A DNA stretch of 36,379 nt, taken from assembly GCF_001043955.1 (NCBI RefSeq), contig NZ_LABZ01000003.1:1-36379 (forward strand), read 5' to 3'. This DNA is from Methylobacterium tarhaniae. GTDB lineage: Bacteria > Pseudomonadota > Alphaproteobacteria > Rhizobiales > Beijerinckiaceae. Of this stretch, positions 25,111-33,963 are shown piece by piece. The notes beneath the pieces are model-generated. The model ran no database searches and was not told the DNA's origin. It saw only the letters and a program-made list of their open reading frames with translations. The translations under genes and the position numbers were made by a program. Position 1 is the stretch's first letter, and each line of letters starts with the position of its first letter.

Positions 25111-28100
25111 TCAAGGGAAGGTGGTCGTCGGTTCCGTGCGGAATGCCCCGCCGGGCCCGTCCTGGACCCCGCCTCGAAACCCCGGGATCTTCGGACGCCG
25201 GACCGCAATCCGGCGCGGCCTCGGCTCCCGCCCTAGGGCGGCGTGGTCCCTCGTGCTGCCAGGATCCTGAGGCGCGCGCGCGACGGCCTCGGTGCGCCCC
25301 TCCTGCGTGTCGGCCTGCTCTATGATGTCGACCATTCCGCGCACGGTCGGCTGCGCGAAGACCGATGCCAGGCTGATGTCGACGCCGAACAGCTTGCGCA
25401 GGCGGCTGACGACCCGAAGGCCCGACAGCGAGTTTCCACCGAGGGTGAAGAAATCGTCGTCGAGGCCGACTGCTGGGAGCGCGAGGACGTCGGCAACAAC
25501 GCCGGAGACAAGTTCCTCCGCCGCCCTGGCAGGTCCCGCCGCGCCGGCTGCCGCTGGCGCCGGCGGGGCGAGACGAAGCAGGGCCCGCCGGTCGACCTTG
25601 CCGTTGGCCGTCAGCGGCATGGTGGCGAGCGGGCAGATGCGCGACGGCACGAGGTAGGATGGCAACTGGGCGCTGAGCGCCGCCATGAGCGCCTCGATGG
25701 AGAGGCTTGCGCCCCGGACGGGCACCACGAAGGCGATGAGCACGCGCGCAGCCCCCTCGCCCTGAGGTAGCACGACGACCTCCCCCACAGTCGGCTGAGC
25801 CTGGATCTCCGTCTCCACCTCGCCGAGGTCGACCCGGATACCTCTGATCTTCACCTGCATGTCCTCGCGGCCGAGGAAGTCGAGCGCGCCGTCCGGTCGC
25901 CACCGGGCGAGGTCCCCGGTACGGTACAGACGGTCGCCAGCCCGGAAGGGACTGGCCAAGAACCGCTCGGCCGTCAGGTCGTCGCGCCGCACATAGCCCC
26001 GCGCCACGCCAATCCCTCCAAGGTAGAGCTCGCCCGCCATGCCGTCGGGAACCGGGCGCAGGCCGCGGTTGAGGATGTAGGCGCGCGTGTTCGCGATCGG
26101 CCGCCCGATCGGGACTGGGTTCGGCACGGGATCCGCGCCGGTCGCGTGCCAGGCCGTGGCCAGGGTCGAGCATTCCGTCGGACCATAGCCGTTCACCAGC
26201 GTCAGGGCCGGCCGCTCCGACAGCAGCCGCGCCGCCAGGGAGGGCGACAGGACGTACCCGGCGACCAGAACTGTCCTGAGCGTTGCAAACGCCTCGGGCA
26301 TCTCTTCGACCAGGGCGTGGAATATGCCTGTCGCCAGCAGAGCCACCGTGGCGCCGTGCCGTGCGGCGGCGGCGGCGATGGCGTCGAGCCGGGGCAGATC
26401 GTCGTCGATGAGGGAGAGCGTGGCGCCGTTCGCGAGCGCTCCCCAAATGTCGAAGTTTGATAGGTCAAACGACAGCGTGTTGGCGTGGAGCACGACGTCG
26501 GTCGGGACGATGTCGACGTAGTCCGTGCTGTCGACGAGGCGGACGATGCCCGAATGGGGGATGAGGACGCCCTTCGGCGTGCCGGTCGAACCGGAGGTGA
26601 AGAGCACGCTGGCAACGGCATCAGGCGCGACGGGCGGCTCGGCCGGCGCCTCTCTGTCGAGGTCGGGCGCGGTCTCCCCCACGTCGAGAACGGCCACGCC
26701 GAGCGCGGAGGCCGCCTCTCCCGCCCCGTCCGTCACCACCAGCCGCGTCGCGCTCGCCTCGACCATCAGGCGCAGGCGGTCGGCCGGAAGCGTCACGTCT
26801 AGGGGCAGGTAGGCGGCCCCGCAGCGCAGGATCGCGAGGAGCACCGCCACCATCTCGGGCGTGCGCCGCATCGAGATGCCGATGATGTCTCCCGCCCCCA
26901 CTCCCGCCGTCGCGAGGCGCCGGGCTATGACGGACGAGGCGTCGACGAGCCCGCCATACGTGACCACCCGGTCGCGGTGCCGGACCGCGACAGCGTCGGG
27001 CCGCCGGCGGGCCCGATCGAGGACGAGATCGTGGATCGCTGGCGCGGACACGGCCCGCTCGCAGCCGCTCCGCTCCTCGACGATCTCGCGCTCGGCGGTC
27101 GGGCCCAAAAGATCGAGGGTCCAGATGCCGGCGTCCGGCCGGGCAAGGCCGTCGGCGAGCAGGCACAGGTAACCGCGCAGGAACGCCTCGGCACCGGGAG
27201 CGTCGAAGACGTCGTAGGCGTAGTCGAGGCGCAGGCGCCAGCCGGCCTCGGTCCGGGTCGCGGCCAGCGTGAGATCGTAGAGCACTTGCTCGGTCTGGTC
27301 CCCGAGGGCGAAGTCGACCTGAAGCCCTGGCAAGGGCGGCGCGGGGCGGATCGTGTCTTGCACGGAGATCACGGCCTGGACGAGAGCGTGGCGGTCGTTG
27401 GTCCGGACGGGCTTCAGCGCCTCGAGGAGCCACTCGAAGCGGAGGTCCTGCGACGCGATGGCGTCGACAGCTTGCCGCGCGGAGGCCCTAGCCACCTCCA
27501 GGAACGACGCCTCGCCGAGGCGGACCCGGGTGACGAACAGGTTGGCGAAGAGGCCAACGGTATGCTCGTGCTCGGGCACCGGCCGGCCAGCCACCGCAAC
27601 GCCGCAGAGAAAATCGTCCTTGCGGGCGTAGTTCCCCAGCATCACGGAATAGGCGGCGTGAAACACCGCGAACGCGGTGCAGGCCCGCGCGACGCAGAAC
27701 GCCGACACGGCATCGGTGAGGCGGGCCGGAAGAAACAAGCTGACGCTCGCACCCCGGCGCACCACGCCGGGCGTACGCGGCCGTGAGCCGGGAAATTCCA
27801 GCACGGTGTCCGCATCAGCGAGGGCGTCGATGAGGCGGCCCAGGCGCCCGGCGGCCTCGCCATTAGTTGGACGCTGCGCCGCGGCGAGGGCGTAGCGGCC
27901 ATAGTGCGAAACGAGGGGCGGCAGCGCGGGCGCGTGGCCCGCCGCCCGGGCGACGTAGGTTTCGGCAATGTCAGAGAGAACGATGCGGAGCGACTCGCCG
28001 TCACTGGCCGTATGATGCGCCGTGAGTGCAACGAGGTGGTCGACCGGCCCGACGACGATGACGAGGCCGCGGAAGGGCGGAGCGCCGAACCGGTCGATGG

Positions 28101-30897
28101 GCTGGCGCGCGAAGCGCCGGACACGGGCCGCGAGCAGGTCCTCGCTCTCGCCGGGGGCCGCACGGGTGACGGCGAGATCGGTGGCCCCGGCGTCGCGCTG
28201 GACGATGCCGTCGCCGTCGCGGACGAACTGCGCCCGCAACATCGGATGGCGTCCGACGACCTCCGTCAGACTGTCGAGCAACGTGTCCACCTGCAGGGCG
28301 CCGCGGATGCGAAGCGTCGCGGTGACGTTCATCAGCCCGGTGAAGCCGGAGAGTTCCTCGGCCATCCACAGGCTCTCCTGGGCGATCGACAGTGGCCAGA
28401 CCTCGGGCGGCCCGCCGGCCGGCTCCGCCTGGGCCGTGCCCGCGGCGGCAGCCGGAGCGACATCAAGCGTGGCTGCGATCGCCCCCATGGTCCGCTGCTG
28501 GAAGATTGCGCGGACCGGAAGCGGGATGCCCGCCACCTCTGCGAAGCGCGTAGAGAGCCTGAGTGCCAGGAGCGAGTAGCCGCCAAGTTCGAAGAAATCG
28601 TCGTCGAGCCCCACCCGCGGGATTCGGAAGGCCGCCGCTGCGACGTCGCACAGGATCCGCTCGGCCTCGGTGCGGGGCGGCACGTAGGAGCGGACGGGCG
28701 CGATCGCCTCCGCCGAACGCAGCAGGGCTGCCGCGTCCACCTTGCCCCGCGCTGTCAGCGGGATCGCGTCAACCCGCACCAACGCCGTCGGCACCATGTG
28801 GCTAGGCAATCGGCTCGCGAGAGCCGCGCGGATGTCCGCGGGCGAGGGAGCGACGCGCGCAGCGGCTAGGCGCATCGCCTCACCGACGAGGGTGATCGAG
28901 CGCAGCGTCGCTTCGACCGGGATACCGAAATCGACGAGGCAGGCAACCTCGTCGACGCCGCTTCCGCCGAGAGCCCGAAGGCGCGCCGCGCACGTCGCCG
29001 GGGAGCCAATCAGACCTTGCTGCATCACGCGGTCGACGGCGATGTCGAGTACGGCCTCGACGTCCATGCCGGCGACGGCCGCCGACCCGCCGACGAAATC
29101 GGCTCTTAGCCTGGCGTGCTGGCGCAGGTAGGCCCTAAGCGCCGGGGCCACGATTCGTCGTGCCTCCGCGTCAGTGTCCGCCACGAAGGTGTGCAGCATC
29201 AACGCTACTCGTGCGCGCAGGCCGGCTGGAGCCGGCCCGCGGCGGAAGCGTTCGATATTTGCCGCGAGCTCGTCCATGTTCTGGTTGTTAAGGGCTGTGA
29301 GGACGCCGGTGCCGAGGTCGCGGGCGAGGTCGAACGTCTCGGGCGAAGCGGTCGCCGTGAGCCAGAGCGGGATTGTCCCAGCCTGTGGGAGAGGCCGGAT
29401 GCGGACGGCGACTGGCTCGCCATTGCCGTTGGGAAGGTCGACGGCCTCGCCACGCCACAGGGCGCGCAGGAGCGGCACCGTCGCGGCCACCGTCGCCTTG
29501 CGGTCGGCGTAGGCCGCCGGTGCGAGGATGAAATCGTTGGCCAGCCAGCCGCTCGCGAGGGCGACCTGAGCCCGGCCGGCCGACAGACGGTCGACGATAG
29601 CCCATTCTTCGGCGATCCGGACAGGATGGTGGAGCGGCGCGACGACGCTGCCTGCCCGCAGGGAGATCCTGTCCGTCACCACGGAGAGCGCGGCGTTGAG
29701 CAGGGACGGGTTGGGATAAGCCGCCGCCACGTCGGTAAAGTGTCGCTCAGGCGTCCAGCAGGCGATCAGACCGGCTTCCTCCCCCGTTCTCGCCGCGCGC
29801 CGGTAGGCCTCGTAGACGTCGCCACCGTCGCCAAACGAGCCGTCGCCGAAGAAGAACAGGCCGCATTCCGCGTAGGGCATGACCGTCCCGCATTCGGGAT
29901 CGGCGACGTAGAACCCGACGAGGGCCGTCTCGTCGGCGCCATCGGGACGGGGCAGCACCACGGCCTGGGCCACGCCGTCGACGGCCATCAACGCGGCCTC
30001 GACATCGCCAGACTCCACTCGGTAGCCGCGTAGCTTCACCTGGCCGTCGCGGCGCCCGAGGAACTCAACACTGCCGTCGGCGCGCCGCCGTGCCAAGTCT
30101 CCAGTGCGGTAGCTCCGTCCAGCCACACCGGCGTCCGGAACAAACCCGTCCCCAGTCTGTCCACCGACATAGCCCTCGCTTATTTGTGAGCCGTGGATAA
30201 CCAATTCACCGACTTCGAGCAGACCAGCGGCCTTGCCTTGTGCCGTGCGGATCTCTGCCTCGACGCCAGGAATCGGCCGTCCGATCGCGACGCGAGAACG
30301 CCGGGGTGCGTCGGCACCACAGCGGTGGAAGAGCACCGCTTGTGGTGTCTCCGTCGCGCCGTAGAAAACTACGCATTCCGCACTCGACGCTGCGCGGCAG
30401 AGGGCCACGTCACTCGGGCGGACGACATCCCCGCCGAAGAAGACCCGGCGCAAGCGCGGTAGTGCCGCCCCGCTCCCGAAGGCGACGCGGCCTATCGCTG
30501 GGGTGAGGTGCGCCACTGTGACACCGGCGGATGCCAGCCATTCGGCAACCGATCCATCGTCGATTACCGCCTGTGGAGGGATGTCGAGTCGGGCGCCGGA
30601 CCAGATCGGCGCCAACATGTCGCGCAGCGAAGGATCATGCCCGATCCCAGACAGAAGCGAGAAGCGATCATTCGCCGTGAAGCCAAATTCCTTAGCTTGC
30701 CAACGCAGGAAGCGGAACAGGGGAGCGTACGTGGTGACGACGCCCTTCGGGTGGCCCGAGCTGCCAGAGGTGAACTGGATTACCGCCGGCATGGTCAGCC
30801 CTGCCGGTCGGGAACATTGCCTTCCGTATGATCCGCGAACCAAGCCCGTACGGCGCTCAGGCTGGGGATGGGAAGAACGCGCACCGCTCCGTCGCAT
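25111..30897 (-). CDS. NRPS1: A (with embedded luciferase-like monooxygenase)-T-C-A-T
   Basis: Readable homology starts near 30800 with VIQFTSGSSGHPKGVV (A3). A1 has an odd A4 region (GIGHDPSLRDML) and FYGATETPQAV. After A8 (GQVKLRGYRVESGDVE) an FMN-dependent luciferase-like monooxygenase of the MupA/Atu3671 type is inserted at about 29880-28860 (CWTPERHF, RAGSVVAPLHHPVRIAEEWA, ASGWLANDF). A10 follows (PLTARGKVD). Next come T1 (DDFFELGGYSLLALRL), C2 (about 28420-27100, HHTASDGES), A2 (about 27100-25590; LFTSGSTGTPKGVL, NGYGPTECST, PLTANGKVDRRALL) and T2 (FFTLGGNSLSGLRV). Hand-aligned pockets are about DPRHFGFQA (A1) and DLFLLAGTL (A2); neither matches a code I know. Upstream parts of A1 and the first C domain lie in other frames (30795-32671), so the true gene runs from 32671 or 32569. 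No MbtH-like gene is seen. Confidence 0.88.
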   Translation of the reverse strand: MRRSGARSSHPQPERRTGLVRGSYGRQCSRPAGLTMPAVIQFTSGSSGHPKGVVTTYAPLFRFLRWQAKEFGFTANDRFSLLSGIGHDPSLRDMLAPIWSGARLDIPPQAVIDDGSVAEWLASAGVTVAHLTPAIGRVAFGSGAALPRLRRVFFGGDVVRPSDVALCRAASSAECVVFYGATETPQAVLFHRCGADAPRRSRVAIGRPIPGVEAEIRTAQGKAAGLLEVGELVIHGSQISEGYVGGQTGDGFVPDAGVAGRSYRTGDLARRRADGSVEFLGRRDGQVKLRGYRVESGDVEAALMAVDGVAQAVVLPRPDGADETALVGFYVADPECGTVMPYAECGLFFFGDGSFGDGGDVYEAYRRAARTGEEAGLIACWTPERHFTDVAAAYPNPSLLNAALSVVTDRISLRAGSVVAPLHHPVRIAEEWAIVDRLSAGRAQVALASGWLANDFILAPAAYADRKATVAATVPLLRALWRGEAVDLPNGNGEPVAVRIRPLPQAGTIPLWLTATASPETFDLARDLGTGVLTALNNQNMDELAANIERFRRGPAPAGLRARVALMLHTFVADTDAEARRIVAPALRAYLRQHARLRADFVGGSAAVAGMDVEAVLDIAVDRVMQQGLIGSPATCAARLRALGGSGVDEVACLVDFGIPVEATLRSITLVGEAMRLAAARVAPSPADIRAALASRLPSHMVPTALVRVDAIPLTARGKVDAAALLRSAEAIAPVRSYVPPRTEAERILCDVAAAAFRIPRVGLDDDFFELGGYSLLALRLSTRFAEVAGIPLPVRAIFQQRTMGAIAATLDVAPAAAAGTAQAEPAGGPPEVWPLSIAQESLWMAEELSGFTGLMNVTATLRIRGALQVDTLLDSLTEVVGRHPMLRAQFVRDGDGIVQRDAGATDLAVTRAAPGESEDLLAARVRRFARQPIDRFGAPPFRGLVIVVGPVDHLVALTAHHTASDGESLRIVLSDIAETYVARAAGHAPALPPLVSHYGRYALAAAQRPTNGEAAGRLGRLIDALADADTVLEFPGSRPRTPGVVRRGASVSLFLPARLTDAVSAFCVARACTAFAVFHAAYSVMLGNYARKDDFLCGVAVAGRPVPEHEHTVGLFANLFVTRVRLGEASFLEVARASARQAVDAIASQDLRFEWLLEALKPVRTNDRHALVQAVISVQDTIRPAPPLPGLQVDFALGDQTEQVLYDLTLAATRTEAGWRLRLDYAYDVFDAPGAEAFLRGYLCLLADGLARPDAGIWTLDLLGPTAEREIVEERSGCERAVSAPAIHDLVLDRARRRPDAVAVRHRDRVVTYGGLVDASSVIARRLATAGVGAGDIIGISMRRTPEMVAVLLAILRCGAAYLPLDVTLPADRLRLMVEASATRLVVTDGAGEAASALGVAVLDVGETAPDLDREAPAEPPVAPDAVASVLFTSGSTGTPKGVLIPHSGIVRLVDSTDYVDIVPTDVVLHANTLSFDLSNFDIWGALANGATLSLIDDDLPRLDAIAAAAARHGATVALLATGIFHALVEEMPEAFATLRTVLVAGYVLSPSLAARLLSERPALTLVNGYGPTECSTLATAWHATGADPVPNPVPIGRPIANTRAYILNRGLRPVPDGMAGELYLGGIGVARGYVRRDDLTAERFLASPFRAGDRLYRTGDLARWRPDGALDFLGREDMQVKIRGIRVDLGEVETEIQAQPTVGEVVVLPQGEGAARVLIAFVVPVRGASLSIEALMAALSAQLPSYLVPSRICPLATMPLTANGKVDRRALLRLAPPAPAAAGAAGPARAAEELVSGVVADVLALPAVGLDDDFFTLGGNSLSGLRVVSRLRKLFGVDISLASVFAQPTVRGMVDIIEQADTQEGRTEAVARAPQDPGSTRDHAALGREPRPRRIAVRRPKIPGFRGGVQDGPGGAFRTEPTTTFP

Positions 30898-31203
30898 GGG
30901 TCGGGATTATTCGCTGTCTCATCGACGAGGATGATCTCCGCACCGGCTGTGCCTACTAGGCCGGATAGGTAGGCACGGGGGTGCCTGCCATCGAGCAGCA
31001 ACGCGACCGCTCCCGCCTTCCAGATGCCCAGGAGAACCAATGGTAGGGCGTGGTTGCGCATGCAGATCGCCGCGACCGTCCCGCCCCGGCAAATGCCCTC
31101 TTTGACGAGCGCACGGGCGATCCGGTCCGAAGCCGCATCGACTTCGCGATAGGAAAGGGTAGTCTCTCCGAAGGAGACCGCAGTTGCGCCCCCTGGATCA
31201 GGG
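30795..31203 (-). CDS. NRPS1: N-terminal lobe of adenylation domain 1, in a third frame
   Basis: Between the C-domain frame and the main NRPS1 frame, a third frame encodes the start of A1: DPGGATAVSFGETTLSYREV, SDRIARALVKEGICRGG, ICMRNHALPLVLLGIWKAGA and LLLDGRHPRAYLSGLVG, then ADHTEGNVPDRQG. This is the usual A1/A2 core of an adenylation domain. It enters near 31200, in a short C run (GCCCTGAT on the coding strand), and leaves near 30805 (GTTCCCGACC). Adding one base at each place joins all three frames into one protein. It is not a separate gene. Confidence 0.8.
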
Positions 31204-32671
31204 CGTGTGCTGCCAAGCGCTCAATCACGCCCTCGTCGTCTAATTCATGATTCGCACCTTGAATATTCCGATCGATATTGCATGATGCATAATTAATAAC
31301 CGAACTTTCTGTCAATTCATTATAATATTTTTTAACTATTTGTTCGATAGTCAATCTTTCAAACAAAGCTTCATCATATACAATTTCGATCTCGGCTCCG
31401 CCACAATCGTCTTTCCTGACATAAAAGGCGATATCAGCCTTTGAAAATATATTAGGGATTGGCTGGCGCGACACGTGGGCGCCGGCCATAGGCATATCAC
31501 CTGCGTCCCAAGGGATGTAATTAAAAGAGATATGGTGACCGGGATGGTGCTGTTGTGGGCTGCTGGCCGACCGACTAGGCTGCAGGCGCGCAGCGCGGAC
31601 TGCGCGCTTGACGGCCGCTTGCACAGTCACCAGTTCATCCGCTGTGTCATACGCTAGATCCTCAACGCCAGATGGTGTCTCGTCTGTGCCCAGCCGGACC
31701 GAGGTCATTCTGGTAAACAACCCGACTGCGTTGCGTGTTCGTCGGCCCGAGCGGTTGGCGACCGGCATATTGATGATGATGCGGGACTGACCCGTCCAAC
31801 GGCGGAGGATGCGGGCTAGAGCTCCAATCAGTACCGTGTTCCTCGTCACCGAAGATCGCCGGGCTGACTCGGCCACCATGTTCCACTCATCCCTGTCAAG
31901 GCGGCGGCAGACAGAGCGCGGTGTGAACGGCGTACCGTTCCGGGCCCAATCCAGCGGCAGATCACTCTGCTCAGGCGCGGCCTCAGGCAAGCCTTTCACG
32001 ACATCCTCCGTCCCGTCGTCACTGGCTTCCTCGCAGGCATCGGGATCTTCCGTCTCAATCGGAGCGAGATCGTCCTTCGCACCGGCATAGAGAAGTTGAA
32101 ATTCCCGCAGGAGGACGCTGAGCGACCAGCCATCCGCCACTAGGTGATGAACCGCCAGCACAAGGATATGACGCTCCTCAGCCGCCTTCAGGATCAGAAA
32201 CCTGATCAGCGGAGCGGCTGCCAAATCAAAGGGTTGCCTTCCAAATGCAATCGCCGCCGCAGTTATGTCCTGGGCGAGAACCTCGCCGCCGGCCACAGTC
32301 AGATCCCTATGCTCGATACTTAGGTCGACCACCGCGCATGTCTGCCGATACCATGTGCGACCGTCGTAATGAAAACTTGTTCGCAGCATCCTGTGGCGTT
32401 CAACGAGCGCGGCGAGCGCGGCTTTCAAATGCTCCATCGACACTTGGCCAACGATCTGCACGGCTTCAACAAGATTGAAGACGTCCTCAGGACGACGTAG
32501 CATCTCAGCGATAAGCAGATCGGTCTGCTCCTTGCTCGGACGGCTTCGGACGTACGCAGTTACGGCCATGACAGACCTGTTCCCTACATAACTTGTCAGA
32601 ACTTCACGATTTGACGTTAAAATCGGATTAAATCCATATACAACTTCAGTTTTGGCACGCAATAAATACAC
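30956..32671 (-). CDS. NRPS1: N-terminal condensation domain
   Basis: Reads as a C domain from ATG 32569 (VRSRPSKEQTDLLIAEML, ERHRMLRTSFHYDGRTWYRQ) with an intact HHLVADGWS active motif near 32135, then INMPVANRSGRRTRNAVGLF and HHISFNYIPWDAG. Homology ends near 31203, where the frame breaks into A1; the last 80 or so residues of the open frame are out of frame. An assembly line that begins with a C domain usually takes an acyl or aminoacyl starter delivered in trans, so the peptide may be N-capped. GTG at 32671 overlaps the MFS stop (TAGTG), while ATG 32569 has CAGG about 6 bases upstream; either may be used. The 31250-31480 part is AT-rich. Confidence 0.82.
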   Translation of the reverse strand: MYLLRAKTEVVYGFNPILTSNREVLTSYVGNRSVMAVTAYVRSRPSKEQTDLLIAEMLRRPEDVFNLVEAVQIVGQVSMEHLKAALAALVERHRMLRTSFHYDGRTWYRQTCAVVDLSIEHRDLTVAGGEVLAQDITAAAIAFGRQPFDLAAAPLIRFLILKAAEERHILVLAVHHLVADGWSLSVLLREFQLLYAGAKDDLAPIETEDPDACEEASDDGTEDVVKGLPEAAPEQSDLPLDWARNGTPFTPRSVCRRLDRDEWNMVAESARRSSVTRNTVLIGALARILRRWTGQSRIIINMPVANRSGRRTRNAVGLFTRMTSVRLGTDETPSGVEDLAYDTADELVTVQAAVKRAVRAARLQPSRSASSPQQHHPGHHISFNYIPWDAGDMPMAGAHVSRQPIPNIFSKADIAFYVRKDDCGGAEIEIVYDEALFERLTIEQIVKKYYNELTESSVINYASCNIDRNIQGANHELDDEGVIERLAAHALIQGAQLRSPSERLPFPIAKSMRLRTGSPVRSSKRAFAGAGRSRRSACATTPYHWFSWASGRRERSRCCSMAGTPVPTYPA

Positions 32672-33963
32672 TATACGGTCGATGATTTGGCGTTACGACA
32701 GAATAAATGCGATGCATATAGTATGGTTATACCCAGTAACTTTGCGAACGGGGGGAAACAGAGCGCGGCGCCTGCGCCAACTGCCTCCGCTGCGAAGCCG
32801 CCGCCGACGGCTCCCACCATAGTAACCAGTCCAGATCCTACGGCAAGGAGGGCAAAGACATTTGGCAAAGCGTTAATCCGAACGATAATCTGAATTCGAC
32901 TTCGTGCAGAGATAAGGAAAAGAATCAATCCGAAATCACTGATTAGCTGGCCGATACTCAACCAAATTATACCGTAGGCTGGTGAAGCGCCTGCAATGGG
33001 AAATAAGGATAGACCTATGGCATTGCAGGCAAGGCCATACATTGAAACTCGACCTAGGCGGTCGGATTTCTGTTGGCGGATGAAGGTCGAGCCCAGAAGA
33101 AGCCCTACACCTCCGAAGGCGAAAGTCACTCCGAGTTGGAAAGGTGACAAGCCCATCGTACGGATTGCGTGCAGCGTGTAGACGGCTCGCATAGCCTCAT
33201 TGGCTAAGGTGGACGAGAGCAGAGCCATGACAAGACCGGCCAATTCCGGATTCGATCTCACGAGACGCCACCCAGATGCATCACCGGCTTGGGCATGCGT
33301 TTCGTACCCCACTTGAGGAACGACACGACGCATGCAGAGAAAAGCGATGAGAAATCCCGCTGCGTCCGCAGCAATCGAGTACGCAGGTGTCATGAGGGCA
33401 ACCAGCATGCCCATGACCAAAGGCCCCACAATTTCGGCGCTAGCATCGGAGGTCGCCAGTAGCGAGTTCGCCCGCACGATGGCGGAGCCCTGAACGACTG
33501 CCGGCAGCAGGGACCGTTCAGCAATATCTGAAATAGCCGCGACGATCCCATATAGGAGGACCGCTCCCATTAATATCGTCAAGTTCAAGATTCCTGCAGC
33601 ATGCGCGGCAGGGATGAATGCAAGCACTGCTCCGCGGACTAACAGGCATGTTTTGGCGATCCGCGCAGCACCAATGCGAGATATGATTTTTTTTACTACG
33701 AGCCCAACGATGATGGCAGGACCCGTCAGCAATGCCTGCATGACACCGAGATCGCCGGCACTCGCTCCGAGGGATACGACGGCAATCAGTGGCAATGCTT
33801 GACGCGTAATTCTTGACCCAAGCGATATAGTCGCTTGAGATGCTAAGAACCAATAAAAACTGTGATGTAGACTGGCTTCTTCGCCCTCATGAGACGTATT
33901 ATTCGCGCCAAAACGCAACTTCGATTGTATATTACGTAACGGCGTATATCCACAGACCTTCAT
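32671..33963 (-). CDS. MFS exporter (EntS-like) of the NRPS cluster
   Basis: A 430-residue membrane protein with about 11-12 hydrophobic segments, for example ATISLGSRITRQALPLIAVV, ALLTGPAIIVGLVV, ILMGAVLLYGIVAAISDIAE and IIWLSIGQLISDFGLILFLI. The ERSLLPAVV, RANSLLATSDASAEIVGP and LVRSNPELAGLVMALL stretches are typical of the EntS-like branch of the major facilitator superfamily, which exports siderophores and macrolides by proton antiport. The ATG at 33963 overlaps the stop of the DUF2817 gene, and its own TAG overlaps a GTG of NRPS1, so all three are co-translated. The role inferred is export of the peptide product or self-resistance. Confidence 0.87.
   Translation of the reverse strand: MKVCGYTPLRNIQSKLRFGANNTSHEGEEASLHHSFYWFLASQATISLGSRITRQALPLIAVVSLGASAGDLGVMQALLTGPAIIVGLVVKKIISRIGAARIAKTCLLVRGAVLAFIPAAHAAGILNLTILMGAVLLYGIVAAISDIAERSLLPAVVQGSAIVRANSLLATSDASAEIVGPLVMGMLVALMTPAYSIAADAAGFLIAFLCMRRVVPQVGYETHAQAGDASGWRLVRSNPELAGLVMALLSSTLANEAMRAVYTLHAIRTMGLSPFQLGVTFAFGGVGLLLGSTFIRQQKSDRLGRVSMYGLACNAIGLSLFPIAGASPAYGIIWLSIGQLISDFGLILFLISARSRIQIIVRINALPNVFALLAVGSGLVTMVGAVGGGFAAEAVGAGAALCFPPFAKLLGITILYASHLFCRNAKSSTV

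Noticed and set aside
23786..30500. Long plus-strand open frames across the NRPS and dioxygenase genes (for example 23956-25104)
   Set aside because: Antisense shadows of well-supported minus-strand domains; no recognisable motif in any.
25111..30897. Indigoidine-type (BpsA-like) oxidase insertion in the A domain
   Set aside because: The inserted domain has luciferase-like (CWTPERHF, ASGWLANDF) rather than nitroreductase-like oxidase signatures.
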